Assembly (NCBI GenBank): GCA_964525045.1
Contig: CAZGFD010000027.1
Coordinates: forward strand, 1-52,300
Source of the DNA: G020348185 sp964525045
GTDB taxonomy: Bacteria; Nitrospirota; Nitrospiria; Nitrospirales; UBA8639
DNA: 52,300 nucleotides
Reading direction: 5' to 3'
Position 1 is the stretch's first letter. The number at the start of each line of letters is the position of its first letter. The notes under the pieces are model-generated. The model worked only from the letters and a program-made list of their open reading frames with translations. It had not been told where the DNA came from and did not search any database. The translations under genes and the position numbers were made by a program. This document shows, piece by piece, positions 16,817 through 24,136 of this stretch.

Positions 16817-18013
16817 ATGGTTCCTTTACATCTGACACACTGGACCACAGTCTCGGCGTTAGGCCTGGGAAACCAGGCGACGCTCACGGCCCTTCGTGAA
16901 AGTCGGTCAGGACTCCGACGATGCGACTTTCACCATGCCGATCTTGATACGTTTATTGGGCGAGTCGATGGCGTGGAAGATTCGGTCTTTCCCGGTGAGT
17001 TCGCCCCCTTCGACTGCCGAAATAACCGCCTAGCCCTCATGGGGTTACAACAGGACGGATTTGAAGAGACGGTCGGGGAAGCTCGTGACCACTATGGCCC
17101 TCGAAGGATCGCGGTTATCTTAGGAACCAGCACTTCCGGCATTCTGGAAACCGAACAAGCCTATCATCAACGGGACCCCAAGACCGGTGCCCTTCCTCAT
17201 GATTTCATCCGGCGTTATCGGTATACCCATAACACATTTTCCGTCGCGCATTTTGTTCGTTCCCGGTTGAAATTGCAGGGACCCGCATTGGTCGTCTCAA
17301 CCGCTTGTTCCTCCAGTGCCAAGGCGTTTGCCAGTGCTTCACGCCTATTAGAAGCCGGCATATGTGACGCAGCAGTGGTAGGCGGCGTGGATAGCCTCTG
17401 TTTGACGACCTTGTACGGTTTTGCCTCTCTCGAGCTCGAATCCAAAATCCCCTGCCGTCCGGGGGACGCCGATCGGGATGGATTGAGTATTGGAGAAGCG
17501 GCGGGTTTTATCTTTGTCGAAAAATTCAGGGCGTCCGCCAAACCTGGTGACATCGCATTATTGGGATACGGGGAGAGTTGCGATGCCTATCACATGTCCC
17601 ATCCGCATCCCTCCGGAGCGGGTGCAATTCTGGCCATGCAAGGGGCCTTAAAAAGTGCGAATGTCCCTAGGTCGGCCATTGAGTTTGTTCATTTGCACGG
17701 AACTGCAACAAAGGCCAACGACAAAACGGAAGACCAGTCCGTGGGGAAGGTCTTCGGTTCTCAGATTCCCTGTAGCTCCACCAAAGGATGGACGGGTCAT
17801 ACCCTGGGGGCAGCCGGAGGAATTGAAAGCGTGATTGCCGCTCTTTGCCTGAAGCATCAATTTCTTCCCGGCACCCTGAACACCAGGACGGTGGATCCCA
17901 ATTTCACCAGCAACCTGCTGTTAGAAAACCAGGAGCGTCCCGTGAAGAAACTGATGAGTAATTTTTTTGGATTTGGCGGGAATAATTGTAGCCTTCTCTT
18001 TGGTATCACTTGA
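16817..18013 (+). CDS. Beta-ketoacyl-ACP synthase (catalytic KS, ApeO-like)
   Basis: This 398-residue FabF-type ketosynthase has a complete Cys-His-His triad: Cys164 in STACSSSAKA, His294 in HGTATKAND and His328 in WTGHTLGAAGG, with a GFGGNN glycine loop near the C-terminus. It would condense malonyl-ACP onto the aryl starter and each polyene intermediate. The next gene encodes a KS-like partner without these residues, so the two probably form the KS/chain-length-factor heterodimer typical of type II systems. The stop and next start overlap by four bases (ATGA), favouring balanced synthesis. Confidence 0.92.
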   Translation: MVPLHLTHWTTVSALGLGNQATLTALRESRSGLRRCDFHHADLDTFIGRVDGVEDSVFPGEFAPFDCRNNRLALMGLQQDGFEETVGEARDHYGPRRIAVILGTSTSGILETEQAYHQRDPKTGALPHDFIRRYRYTHNTFSVAHFVRSRLKLQGPALVVSTACSSSAKAFASASRLLEAGICDAAVVGGVDSLCLTTLYGFASLELESKIPCRPGDADRDGLSIGEAAGFIFVEKFRASAKPGDIALLGYGESCDAYHMSHPHPSGAGAILAMQGALKSANVPRSAIEFVHLHGTATKANDKTEDQSVGKVFGSQIPCSSTKGWTGHTLGAAGGIESVIAALCLKHQFLPGTLNTRTVDPNFTSNLLLENQERPVKKLMSNFFGFGGNNCSLLFGIT

Positions 18014-18825
18014 TGCACGTGCACCTAAATGGAATTGGTCTTCTTGGACCAGGGTTGTGTGGCTGGTCTGAAAGTCAACGGGTATTGCTTGGCGAAACAT
18101 TGTATGACCCGGACTGTATGCCCAAACCGATTCCATCGATCCTTCAGCCCAACGAACTGCGAAGGAGTAGCGAGGTTGTACGCTGGTCCCTCCGGGCAGC
18201 GGAAGAAGCGGTACGGCACGCCCAACTTAAGCCTGACCAGGTCGCAACGGTCTTTGCCTCTTCTGGGGGAGAAACCGAAATCCTTCACAAAATCTGCGAG
18301 GCCTTGAACAGGAGTGAACGAGCCATTTCTCCAACTCTTTTCCACCATTCGGTACATAATGCCGCAGCGGGATATTGGAGTATTGGCGTGCAATCCCCAC
18401 TCCCATCTTCCAGTCTTTCCTGTTATGATTCTTCGTTTTGTGGTGGTCTCATTGAGGCTGCAACTTTCGTTTGCAGTTACCAGGCTCCGGTATTACTTGT
18501 CGCGTATGATATCCCCCCTCCTCCTCCTTTATACGAGGCCAGGCCCCTACCCGGCCCTGTCGCTGTGGCCTTTGTGATGACCCCTGACCCATTACCGCAA
18601 AGTCTTTCTATTTTGAAGATCGGAATTTTGGATGAGAAAACCGGAAAAGTGAACACGATGAAGGATCCAATACTTGAAAGATTAAGAGCCGGAAATCCGG
18701 CGGCTAGAGCTCTACCGGTTCTCACAACCATTGCCTCCGGAGAACATGCCACTCTATTCCTCAACTACCTAGACGATCTCCTCTTGAGTGTGGATGTAAT
18801 GCCATGCCAGCCTTGTCCAAATTAA
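18010..18825 (+). CDS. Chain-length-factor-like ketosynthase (ApeC-like)
   Basis: This 271-residue protein is similar only to the N-terminal half of ketosynthases, as in the chain-length-factor subunits of aryl-polyene systems. The recognisable block is LFHHSVHNAAAGYWSIG, followed by SSLSCYDSSFCGGLIEA where an active KS would have TACSSS. The HGT and GHTLGA histidine motifs are absent, so it should not catalyse condensation itself. It is inferred to pair with the upstream KS and set chain length. It overlaps the upstream gene by four bases and the downstream dehydratase by 22. Confidence 0.85.
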   Translation: MMHVHLNGIGLLGPGLCGWSESQRVLLGETLYDPDCMPKPIPSILQPNELRRSSEVVRWSLRAAEEAVRHAQLKPDQVATVFASSGGETEILHKICEALNRSERAISPTLFHHSVHNAAAGYWSIGVQSPLPSSSLSCYDSSFCGGLIEAATFVCSYQAPVLLVAYDIPPPPPLYEARPLPGPVAVAFVMTPDPLPQSLSILKIGILDEKTGKVNTMKDPILERLRAGNPAARALPVLTTIASGEHATLFLNYLDDLLLSVDVMPCQPCPN

Positions 18826-19253
18826 AACTCTGCGAGTTACTTCCCCACGGAGAAACGATGTGTCTTCTTGATGCGGTCGAATCCTGGGACTCATCCGGGA
18901 TTGTGTGTATCGCGACGTCACACCAAAAGAGACCTCATCCCCTTCGAAACAAAGAACAACTTCACTCGATCTGCGGATTGGAATATGCCGCCCAAGCCAT
19001 GGCCGTGCATGTGGGCCTGACATCACCACCCCCAACCATCAGTTCGACCATTGGATACCTGGGCGGCGTTCGGGAACTACGAATTGGGACGTCAAGATTG
19101 GATAGTCATATGGACCCCTTGAGAATTTTTGCGGACCTCTTATTCAGCCAGGCACATAATTTCATGTATTACTTTAAAATTACATCAAACGAAAAGTCTT
19201 TGCTAAGCGGGCGTGCTTCAATCTTCATCCAATACAAGACAGAAACACCATGA
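18804..19253 (+). CDS. Hotdog-fold 3-hydroxyacyl-ACP dehydratase (ApeP-like)
   Basis: This 149-residue hotdog protein opens with LLPHGETMCLLDAVESW, the PHxxxMxLLD segment that marks ApeP-type dehydratases, followed by a helix (GLEYAAQAMAVHVG) and the strand GYLGGVRELRIG. It is predicted to work with the ApeI-like protein encoded at 10964. Alone, each of these short hotdog proteins lacks part of a normal FabZ active site. The gene overlaps its upstream neighbour by 22 bases and the ketoreductase by four, and so is embedded in the core operon. Confidence 0.85.
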   Translation: MPALSKLKLCELLPHGETMCLLDAVESWDSSGIVCIATSHQKRPHPLRNKEQLHSICGLEYAAQAMAVHVGLTSPPPTISSTIGYLGGVRELRIGTSRLDSHMDPLRIFADLLFSQAHNFMYYFKITSNEKSLLSGRASIFIQYKTETP

Positions 19254-19969
19254 AACGAGCTCTGGTCACAGGGGGGAGCGGCACACTTGGCACAGCCATA
19301 TGTCGAGAGTTAGCCGGTCAGGACGTCCATGTCATTGTCCACGGAAACCTCCACCAAGAATCCGCCATCGAAACCGTTCACCATATTAGGGAATCCGGGG
19401 GATCATCAGAGCATGTGCTCTTTGACCTCTGTGACGCTGAGGCGACCGGGCAGGCACTAGACCGATTAGTAAAAGACGGGCCCATACAAATTTTGGTGAA
19501 TAATGCAGGGGTTCATGATGATGCCCCAATGGCGGGAATGACTCGCCATCAATGGACACACGTCATCGACTTGTCTCTTCAAGGATTTTTTAATGTGACT
19601 CAACCTCTTTTGCTCCCCATGATTCGGACCCGATGGGGGAGAATCATTACAATTTCCTCACTTTCAGGTATGATAGGGCTTCGAGGTCAGACCAATTACG
19701 CCGCGGCAAAAGCGGGGCTTCACGGTGCTTCAAAAGCATTGGCCTTGGAAGTTGCTTCACGGGGAATCACCGTCAATGTCGTGGCTCCTGGATTGATCGA
19801 CTCCCCGGCCATCGAACAGACGTTCAGCCGGGAACAGATCGAAACCTTAGTCCCCATGAAACGAACGGGCACACCAATGGAAGTCGCAGATCTGGTAGCA
19901 TTCTTAGCCTCAGATAAGGCCAATTACATATCCGGACAAATAATTGGTATCAATGGAGCAATGGCCTAG
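19250..19969 (+). CDS. 3-ketoacyl-ACP reductase (FabG-like SDR)
   Basis: This 239-residue classical short-chain dehydrogenase has cofactor motif TGGSGTLGT (7-15) and NNAG at 84-87. Catalytic Ser is in TISSLSG (about 137) and the YxxxK motif is Tyr150-Lys154 (TNYAAAKAG). The C-terminus has the FabG-like SGQIIGINGAMA. It should reduce the 3-keto group after each condensation using NAD(P)H. The start overlaps the preceding stop (ATGA). It completes a minimal ACP, KS/CLF, KR and DH pair set that needs no host fatty-acid enzyme apart from malonyl-ACP supply. Confidence 0.93.
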   Translation: MKRALVTGGSGTLGTAICRELAGQDVHVIVHGNLHQESAIETVHHIRESGGSSEHVLFDLCDAEATGQALDRLVKDGPIQILVNNAGVHDDAPMAGMTRHQWTHVIDLSLQGFFNVTQPLLLPMIRTRWGRIITISSLSGMIGLRGQTNYAAAKAGLHGASKALALEVASRGITVNVVAPGLIDSPAIEQTFSREQIETLVPMKRTGTPMEVADLVAFLASDKANYISGQIIGINGAMA

Positions 19970-20001
19970 GGTCCTCACCTCCGAAAAACACCTATACCGA
20001 T

Positions 20002-20841
20002 ATGATGCATTCAGAAACCCCTACCTTTTCCGCTACCGTCCTCCGAAAGGAACGCCGGGAGGCATCTCCTTCAACCTATGCGTTAGTCATTCCTGCTCAT
20101 AACGAAGCGCCCACAATAAGAGAAGTGGTTCTGAAGGCCCGGAGTTATATCCATGAAGTCATTGTCGTTGATGACGGATCGACAGACGAGACCTCGAAAA
20201 TCTTAGAGAGGTTGCCTGTCACGGTTCTCAGAAACTCCCACAACTTGGGGAAAGCTTTTAGTCTTTGGCGGGGATTCCAGCATGCACTGGATGGAGGTGC
20301 GCGAGCCATCGTGACCCTGGACGGGGACGGACAGCATTTACCGGAAGACATCCCAAGGCTGATTGCGCAATGGGAGAGAACTCCCAACTACCTGATCATT
20401 GGCGCCAGACAAAGAAAAGGGCGACAGGATTTCAATCTCAGAGTATTTGCGAATCGAATGGCGGATTTCTGGATTTCCTGGGCAGCAGGATATTATATCG
20501 CAGATAGTCAATCAGGATTTCGAGTGTACCCCTCGCGGCTCCTTCAACAAACGACATGCCGGCACGGGAAAGCTCAGAGTTTTGTTTTCGAAAGCGAAAT
20601 ACTCATTGAAGCAGCTAAACTGGGCTACCAAAGCCTTCCTCTTTCCATCGAAACCGCGATCAGAACAGCATCCAGAGCCAGTCACTTCCGGCCCGCGTTA
20701 GATGTCATCAGAATAACTCGAATGGTCGCGTGGAAACTACTTTCCCGGGGGATGTATCCAACCGGACTGTACCGGTCTCTGAAAGAACGATTCATGAAAA
20801 AGGAAGGAAACGAAACCATCATCCATCTCTCGAGAATCTGA
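20002..20841 (+). CDS. Family 2 glycosyltransferase of the polyene cluster
   Basis: This 279-residue GT-A glycosyltransferase opens with LVIPAHNEAPTIREVV and has VVDDGSTDE and the metal-binding TLDGDGQHLPED segments, followed by an ADSQSGFRVY acceptor-site block, as in dolichol-phosphate-mannose-synthase-like enzymes. No C-terminal transmembrane helix is present, so it is probably a peripheral membrane enzyme. Aryl-polyene clusters often carry a GT2 thought to add a sugar to the lipid anchor or polyene, and that role is inferred. It is the last gene of the plus-strand operon. A second ATG immediately after the first makes the start uncertain by one residue. Confidence 0.85.
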   Translation: MMHSETPTFSATVLRKERREASPSTYALVIPAHNEAPTIREVVLKARSYIHEVIVVDDGSTDETSKILERLPVTVLRNSHNLGKAFSLWRGFQHALDGGARAIVTLDGDGQHLPEDIPRLIAQWERTPNYLIIGARQRKGRQDFNLRVFANRMADFWISWAAGYYIADSQSGFRVYPSRLLQQTTCRHGKAQSFVFESEILIEAAKLGYQSLPLSIETAIRTASRASHFRPALDVIRITRMVAWKLLSRGMYPTGLYRSLKERFMKKEGNETIIHLSRI

Positions 20842-20912
20842 CGGTCCCCCCTCCCTTTTCCTGCCAGAAAAATTACATCCGGGCGTGTTCAAGCCTACAA
20901 CGTTTTTATCTC

Positions 20913-21320
20913 TTACAAGGCTGACAAATTCCCTTTTATCGCCGTATCCAGGTTTTGAATCCACCCATTGTAGTTGCTATGAATGGTTTTATCCTCGGCA
21001 TCGTACTTTAAGTTGGTACTGGTATTGTAGGTAATACTATAGGCCTTGGTTGAGTAGGCGATATCCACGACCGCCGTATGGGAACGTACATGAAGAGACG
21101 CAACAATATGACCAGGTTTCTGGACTCTCATCGTCCAGGCCGGTTTACTGTTGGTGGCAGCACTCAGAATGGCTTTTTCAACTTGTTCCAGTGTGGGTTC
21201 ATTACCCGACCCGGTATTGATGGGGGTGTCCTTGACATTATACACAGCGCCAATTCGGCAGCCTGTAAAGAGAATCATAATGGCACACAACAGCACAAGA
21301 CTGAAAAATTTAACGTTCAT
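20913..21320 (-). CDS. Small lipoprotein of unknown function
   Basis: This 135-residue protein has a lipoprotein signal with lipobox LFTGC (Cys21). The conserved-looking core includes PTLEQVEKAIL, AWTMRVQKPG, SHTAVVDIAYSTKAYSITY and a C-terminal HSNYNGWIQNLD segment. It looks like a small alpha/beta domain of the kind found in several Gram-negative lipoproteins with no assigned function. It is convergent with the glycosyltransferase gene and separated by 70 bases. A role in polyene display is possible only by position. GAGGAAA precedes the ATG. Confidence 0.75.
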   Translation of the reverse strand: MNVKFFSLVLLCAIMILFTGCRIGAVYNVKDTPINTGSGNEPTLEQVEKAILSAATNSKPAWTMRVQKPGHIVASLHVRSHTAVVDIAYSTKAYSITYNTSTNLKYDAEDKTIHSNYNGWIQNLDTAIKGNLSAL

Positions 21321-21477
21321 GAGTGTTTCCTCCTAGAGTTAATATTTCTGGGGCCACTGGCCCATCTCGCATAGAATAACGGATGAGATAAGTAAAGACA
21401 ATTTTTTTCAATCATCAGATGAGTGGGGAATGAATGTTCCCGTCCCCCCGTACTCAGTCACCCGGGCGGGTCGGTTT

Positions 21478-22623
21478 TTAAGAATGGTGAATGGTATACA
21501 GCGCTTCTATCTCAACGAGTAAATTCCGCCGGCACATTTCACCGTTCAGATACAGCGTTGGGATGTGATGATCAAAATGTTCCTGTATGGTTTTTCTGAC
21601 GAGTTCAAGATGTTGGTCGTGGCGAACGTAGACTTTAAGAAGGCTCAAAGAAGGATCCGGGCTCTGAAACCTTCTATTGGCCTTCTTCGCCTGTTCCCTT
21701 AACGACTCAAGGTTCGAGAAGGTTTCCTTGGTTTGTTTCAGACAATCGTCTGAATGTTGAGTCGCATGGCCGACAATGCTGGCCGTTCCCGCGATAAAAA
21801 GATACGACCACGACGCCATGGAAATGCAGGTCGCCCGTGCGAACGAGGGACTTTTAGGCCCGTATATTCGAGGGTAATCATAGGCGCTGATCTGGCGGGG
21901 ATTTTCAATATGAGCCGCTTTCTGCCTCCCTGCCAAAAAATAAAGCTGAAAGGGACCTGATGGTGTCCCCACCGCGCTCGCTGCCGGCAACAGTGATTGG
22001 AATTCTCTGTAATGTTCGGAGAAAGCCCGATGCCGGCCGATACAAAATCGTTTATACCGCTCCAACCCTTCCTGTTCGGCATTGATTGCAGAAAAATAAT
22101 TCCACATTCGATACAAATGAGGATAGCCTAGGAGAGAAAGGGTATTGAATACACGAGAGTAGGCGGAATACACATCCCCCTCTAGACCGATTCCATTCAA
22201 ATCCTCCCCCTGAATAGAACCAAATACCACTTCTTCATTGGACGCGACATGAACTCCCTTGACGGTATGGGTGGAAACGGGTAACGAGCTTGTCCATATT
22301 TCGACAAGAGGTGGATCAATCAATTGCTTCATGTTTACTGAAATCGCTAAGTGATTCGGATCTGATATGTCCGGTAGCGGTCGACCAAATTCAATCATCC
22401 CGAGAACGTCGCTTGAATTGGTGCCGAGGAAATCCTCTAATCGCGAGTGTGGGACATACGTGACTCCGAATGTCTGGTTTGGATCCAATGGGGCTTTCAC
22501 AGGGCCATCCATGGGATGGCCTGTGGATGGCGAACGTTGAATGGGAGGTGTTGGCTTTTCCGGTTTGACGCCTGGCATTGAATGTACCTTAAGGAAAGGA
22601 TTTTCTAATTTTTTTCCCCTCAC
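21478..22623 (-). CDS. Chorismatase (FkbO/Hyg5/XanB2 family)
   Basis: This 381-residue protein resembles chorismatases across most of its length: RMWNYFSAIN (172-181), GLERYKRFCIGRHRAF (186-201), QLYFLAGRQ (226-234), YGPKSPSFARAT (254-265) and AGTASIVGH (278-286). The family hydrolyses or rearranges chorismate to dihydroxycyclohexadiene carboxylate, 3-hydroxybenzoate or, for XanB2, 3- and 4-hydroxybenzoate. Which subtype this is cannot be settled by eye. A hydroxybenzoate is the expected starter for the adjacent polyene pathway. The first ~45 residues are proline-rich. The GTG start overlaps the upstream TGA; an ATG at 22578 with AAGG upstream is an alternative. Confidence 0.85.
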   Translation of the reverse strand: MRGKKLENPFLKVHSMPGVKPEKPTPPIQRSPSTGHPMDGPVKAPLDPNQTFGVTYVPHSRLEDFLGTNSSDVLGMIEFGRPLPDISDPNHLAISVNMKQLIDPPLVEIWTSSLPVSTHTVKGVHVASNEEVVFGSIQGEDLNGIGLEGDVYSAYSRVFNTLSLLGYPHLYRMWNYFSAINAEQEGLERYKRFCIGRHRAFSEHYREFQSLLPAASAVGTPSGPFQLYFLAGRQKAAHIENPRQISAYDYPRIYGPKSPSFARATCISMASWSYLFIAGTASIVGHATQHSDDCLKQTKETFSNLESLREQAKKANRRFQSPDPSLSLLKVYVRHDQHLELVRKTIQEHFDHHIPTLYLNGEMCRRNLLVEIEALYTIHHS

Positions 22624-23936
22624 AAGTCAAGCAATTGAGAGCTCTTTCTCTCTCCTACATTGTCCTGCCGAATCCGGTAATTTGCCAAATTGAATCTGGG
22701 AGTCAAGACCGCCGAAAGGTAATACAAGAGCTTGAACAAAAAAAGAGGAAAACGTCTGGATCTTGCCTTGAATACATCACCTGCCAAGATCGAAAGGATC
22801 GTTTCCTCCATTCTAAACCAATTTCTGGGTGCAATAAACAAATTTCGGAAGGCCGGTTGTGTGAATCGGTAAATGAACCACGTGTAGGTGCTGAGCCCCT
22901 GTCTGACTTTCTTTTCAAATTCCCCTGCAAGCCTGGCAAAATCTCCGGCTCCGTTTAAGTGCGATTCCACCACCTCGGCCCCCATTTGGGCACTGTGAAG
23001 GGCGAGATGCACCCCGGTAGAAAATACCGGATCCACAAAGGCGAAGGCGTCCCCAATGACAATGTAACGGTCTCCGACCATGGTTTTCGCATGATAGGAA
23101 TAATTGCCTGTCACCATAGCCGGAAGAACCATTTTGGCATGTTTGAGTCGGTGAGCCATCGGAGGGCAATGCTCGATGGTGTCCCACAAAAACTGATCTA
23201 ATTCGGTCTTCCTGGATTTGAGATACGATGGCCAACAGACCGCGCCGACACTGGTCATTCCATCTTTAAACGGAATGATCCAAAACCATCCATGATCAAA
23301 CCAGCAGATGGTGATATTGCCTTCATCAGTGCCTGAATGCCGCTTCACCCCTTCGAAATGGCTGAAGATTGCTGCGCTGTTGTGTTTAGCATTTCGTTGT
23401 TTCCAGCGGAATTGAGTTGACAGGAACGTGTCGCGTCCAGTCGCATCAACGAGAAACCGGGCTTGCCAATATACATCGGTTCCCCTTTGATTCACGGCCC
23501 TGATCGTCACGGGCTGCCCGCCTGAAAAATCAGCATGAGTCGCGGTCACCCCTTCGTGGACCTTCACGCCCTTCCGAATCGAATTGTTCAATAAAATTTG
23601 ATCAAACTCTGACCGCCGGACTTGAAAGGCATACGGGTAGGATTTGTCCAATGCTCCGGAAAAATAGAGGGTATGTGATTTGTCGTGGTAGGGGGAGATG
23701 AGCTCGGCCCCATATTTCTTAAGACCGATCTTCTCGACCTCATTCAGAACACCTAATCGTTCCAACAAAGGCAGGGTTTGTGGTAACAAGGACTCACCAA
23801 TGTGAAATCTAGGATGCCGAGCCTTCTCAAGAACTTCAACCTGCCACCCCTTATCAGCGAGTAAAGCAGAAATGGCTGATCCGGCAGGACCGCCTCCAAT
23901 GACGACCACATCACATCGTGTGCTTGGTTGTTCCAT
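22620..23936 (-). CDS. Flavin-dependent halogenase-like oxidoreductase 2
   Basis: This 438-residue FAD protein has GGGPAG (14-19) and GES (47-49). WxWxIP is present as WFWIIP (217-222) and FxxPxxSxG as FVDPVFSTG (300-308), with a GLKKYGA segment (71-77) whose lysine matches the catalytic Lys of phenolic flavin-dependent halogenases. Length and motifs fit that group better than tryptophan halogenases, which exceed 500 residues. It forms a two-gene operon with the chorismatase (GTGA overlap), so a hydroxybenzoate-derived substrate is a reasonable guess. Some relatives of this family hydroxylate rather than halogenate. A flavin reductase partner is not in the window. Confidence 0.83.
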   Translation of the reverse strand: MEQPSTRCDVVVIGGGPAGSAISALLADKGWQVEVLEKARHPRFHIGESLLPQTLPLLERLGVLNEVEKIGLKKYGAELISPYHDKSHTLYFSGALDKSYPYAFQVRRSEFDQILLNNSIRKGVKVHEGVTATHADFSGGQPVTIRAVNQRGTDVYWQARFLVDATGRDTFLSTQFRWKQRNAKHNSAAIFSHFEGVKRHSGTDEGNITICWFDHGWFWIIPFKDGMTSVGAVCWPSYLKSRKTELDQFLWDTIEHCPPMAHRLKHAKMVLPAMVTGNYSYHAKTMVGDRYIVIGDAFAFVDPVFSTGVHLALHSAQMGAEVVESHLNGAGDFARLAGEFEKKVRQGLSTYTWFIYRFTQPAFRNLFIAPRNWFRMEETILSILAGDVFKARSRRFPLFLFKLLYYLSAVLTPRFNLANYRIRQDNVGERKSSQLLDL

Positions 23937-24046
23937 GACTCAAAAATCCTTCAGAGGAATATTCTGCGGGGACCGGTTTTAATACGAGATTGTAATTTGA
24001 TATCGGAAATGCGACAAGAAGGTAGAAAATCTTAACCTTTATTAGG

Positions 24047-24136
24047 TTGTAGCTGCGCCATCTTATGGCGCCCTTTTCGGTCACCAGTACACAGAGGTCG
24101 ATTGAAGGGAGCAGCATAAGATGCTGCCACTACAAG
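24047..24136. repeat. REP/MITE-like inverted repeat with two hairpins
   Basis: Two small perfect hairpins with the same central CATCTTATG, GCGCCAT-CTT-ATGGCGC (24055-24071) and GCAGCAT-AAG-ATGCTGC (24111-24127), lie in inverted orientation. The flanks match as inverted terminal repeats (TTGTAG near 24047 and CTACAAG near 24136). The right arm runs into the last codons of the methyltransferase gene. This looks like a small palindromic mobile or REP-type element. Confidence 0.6.
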
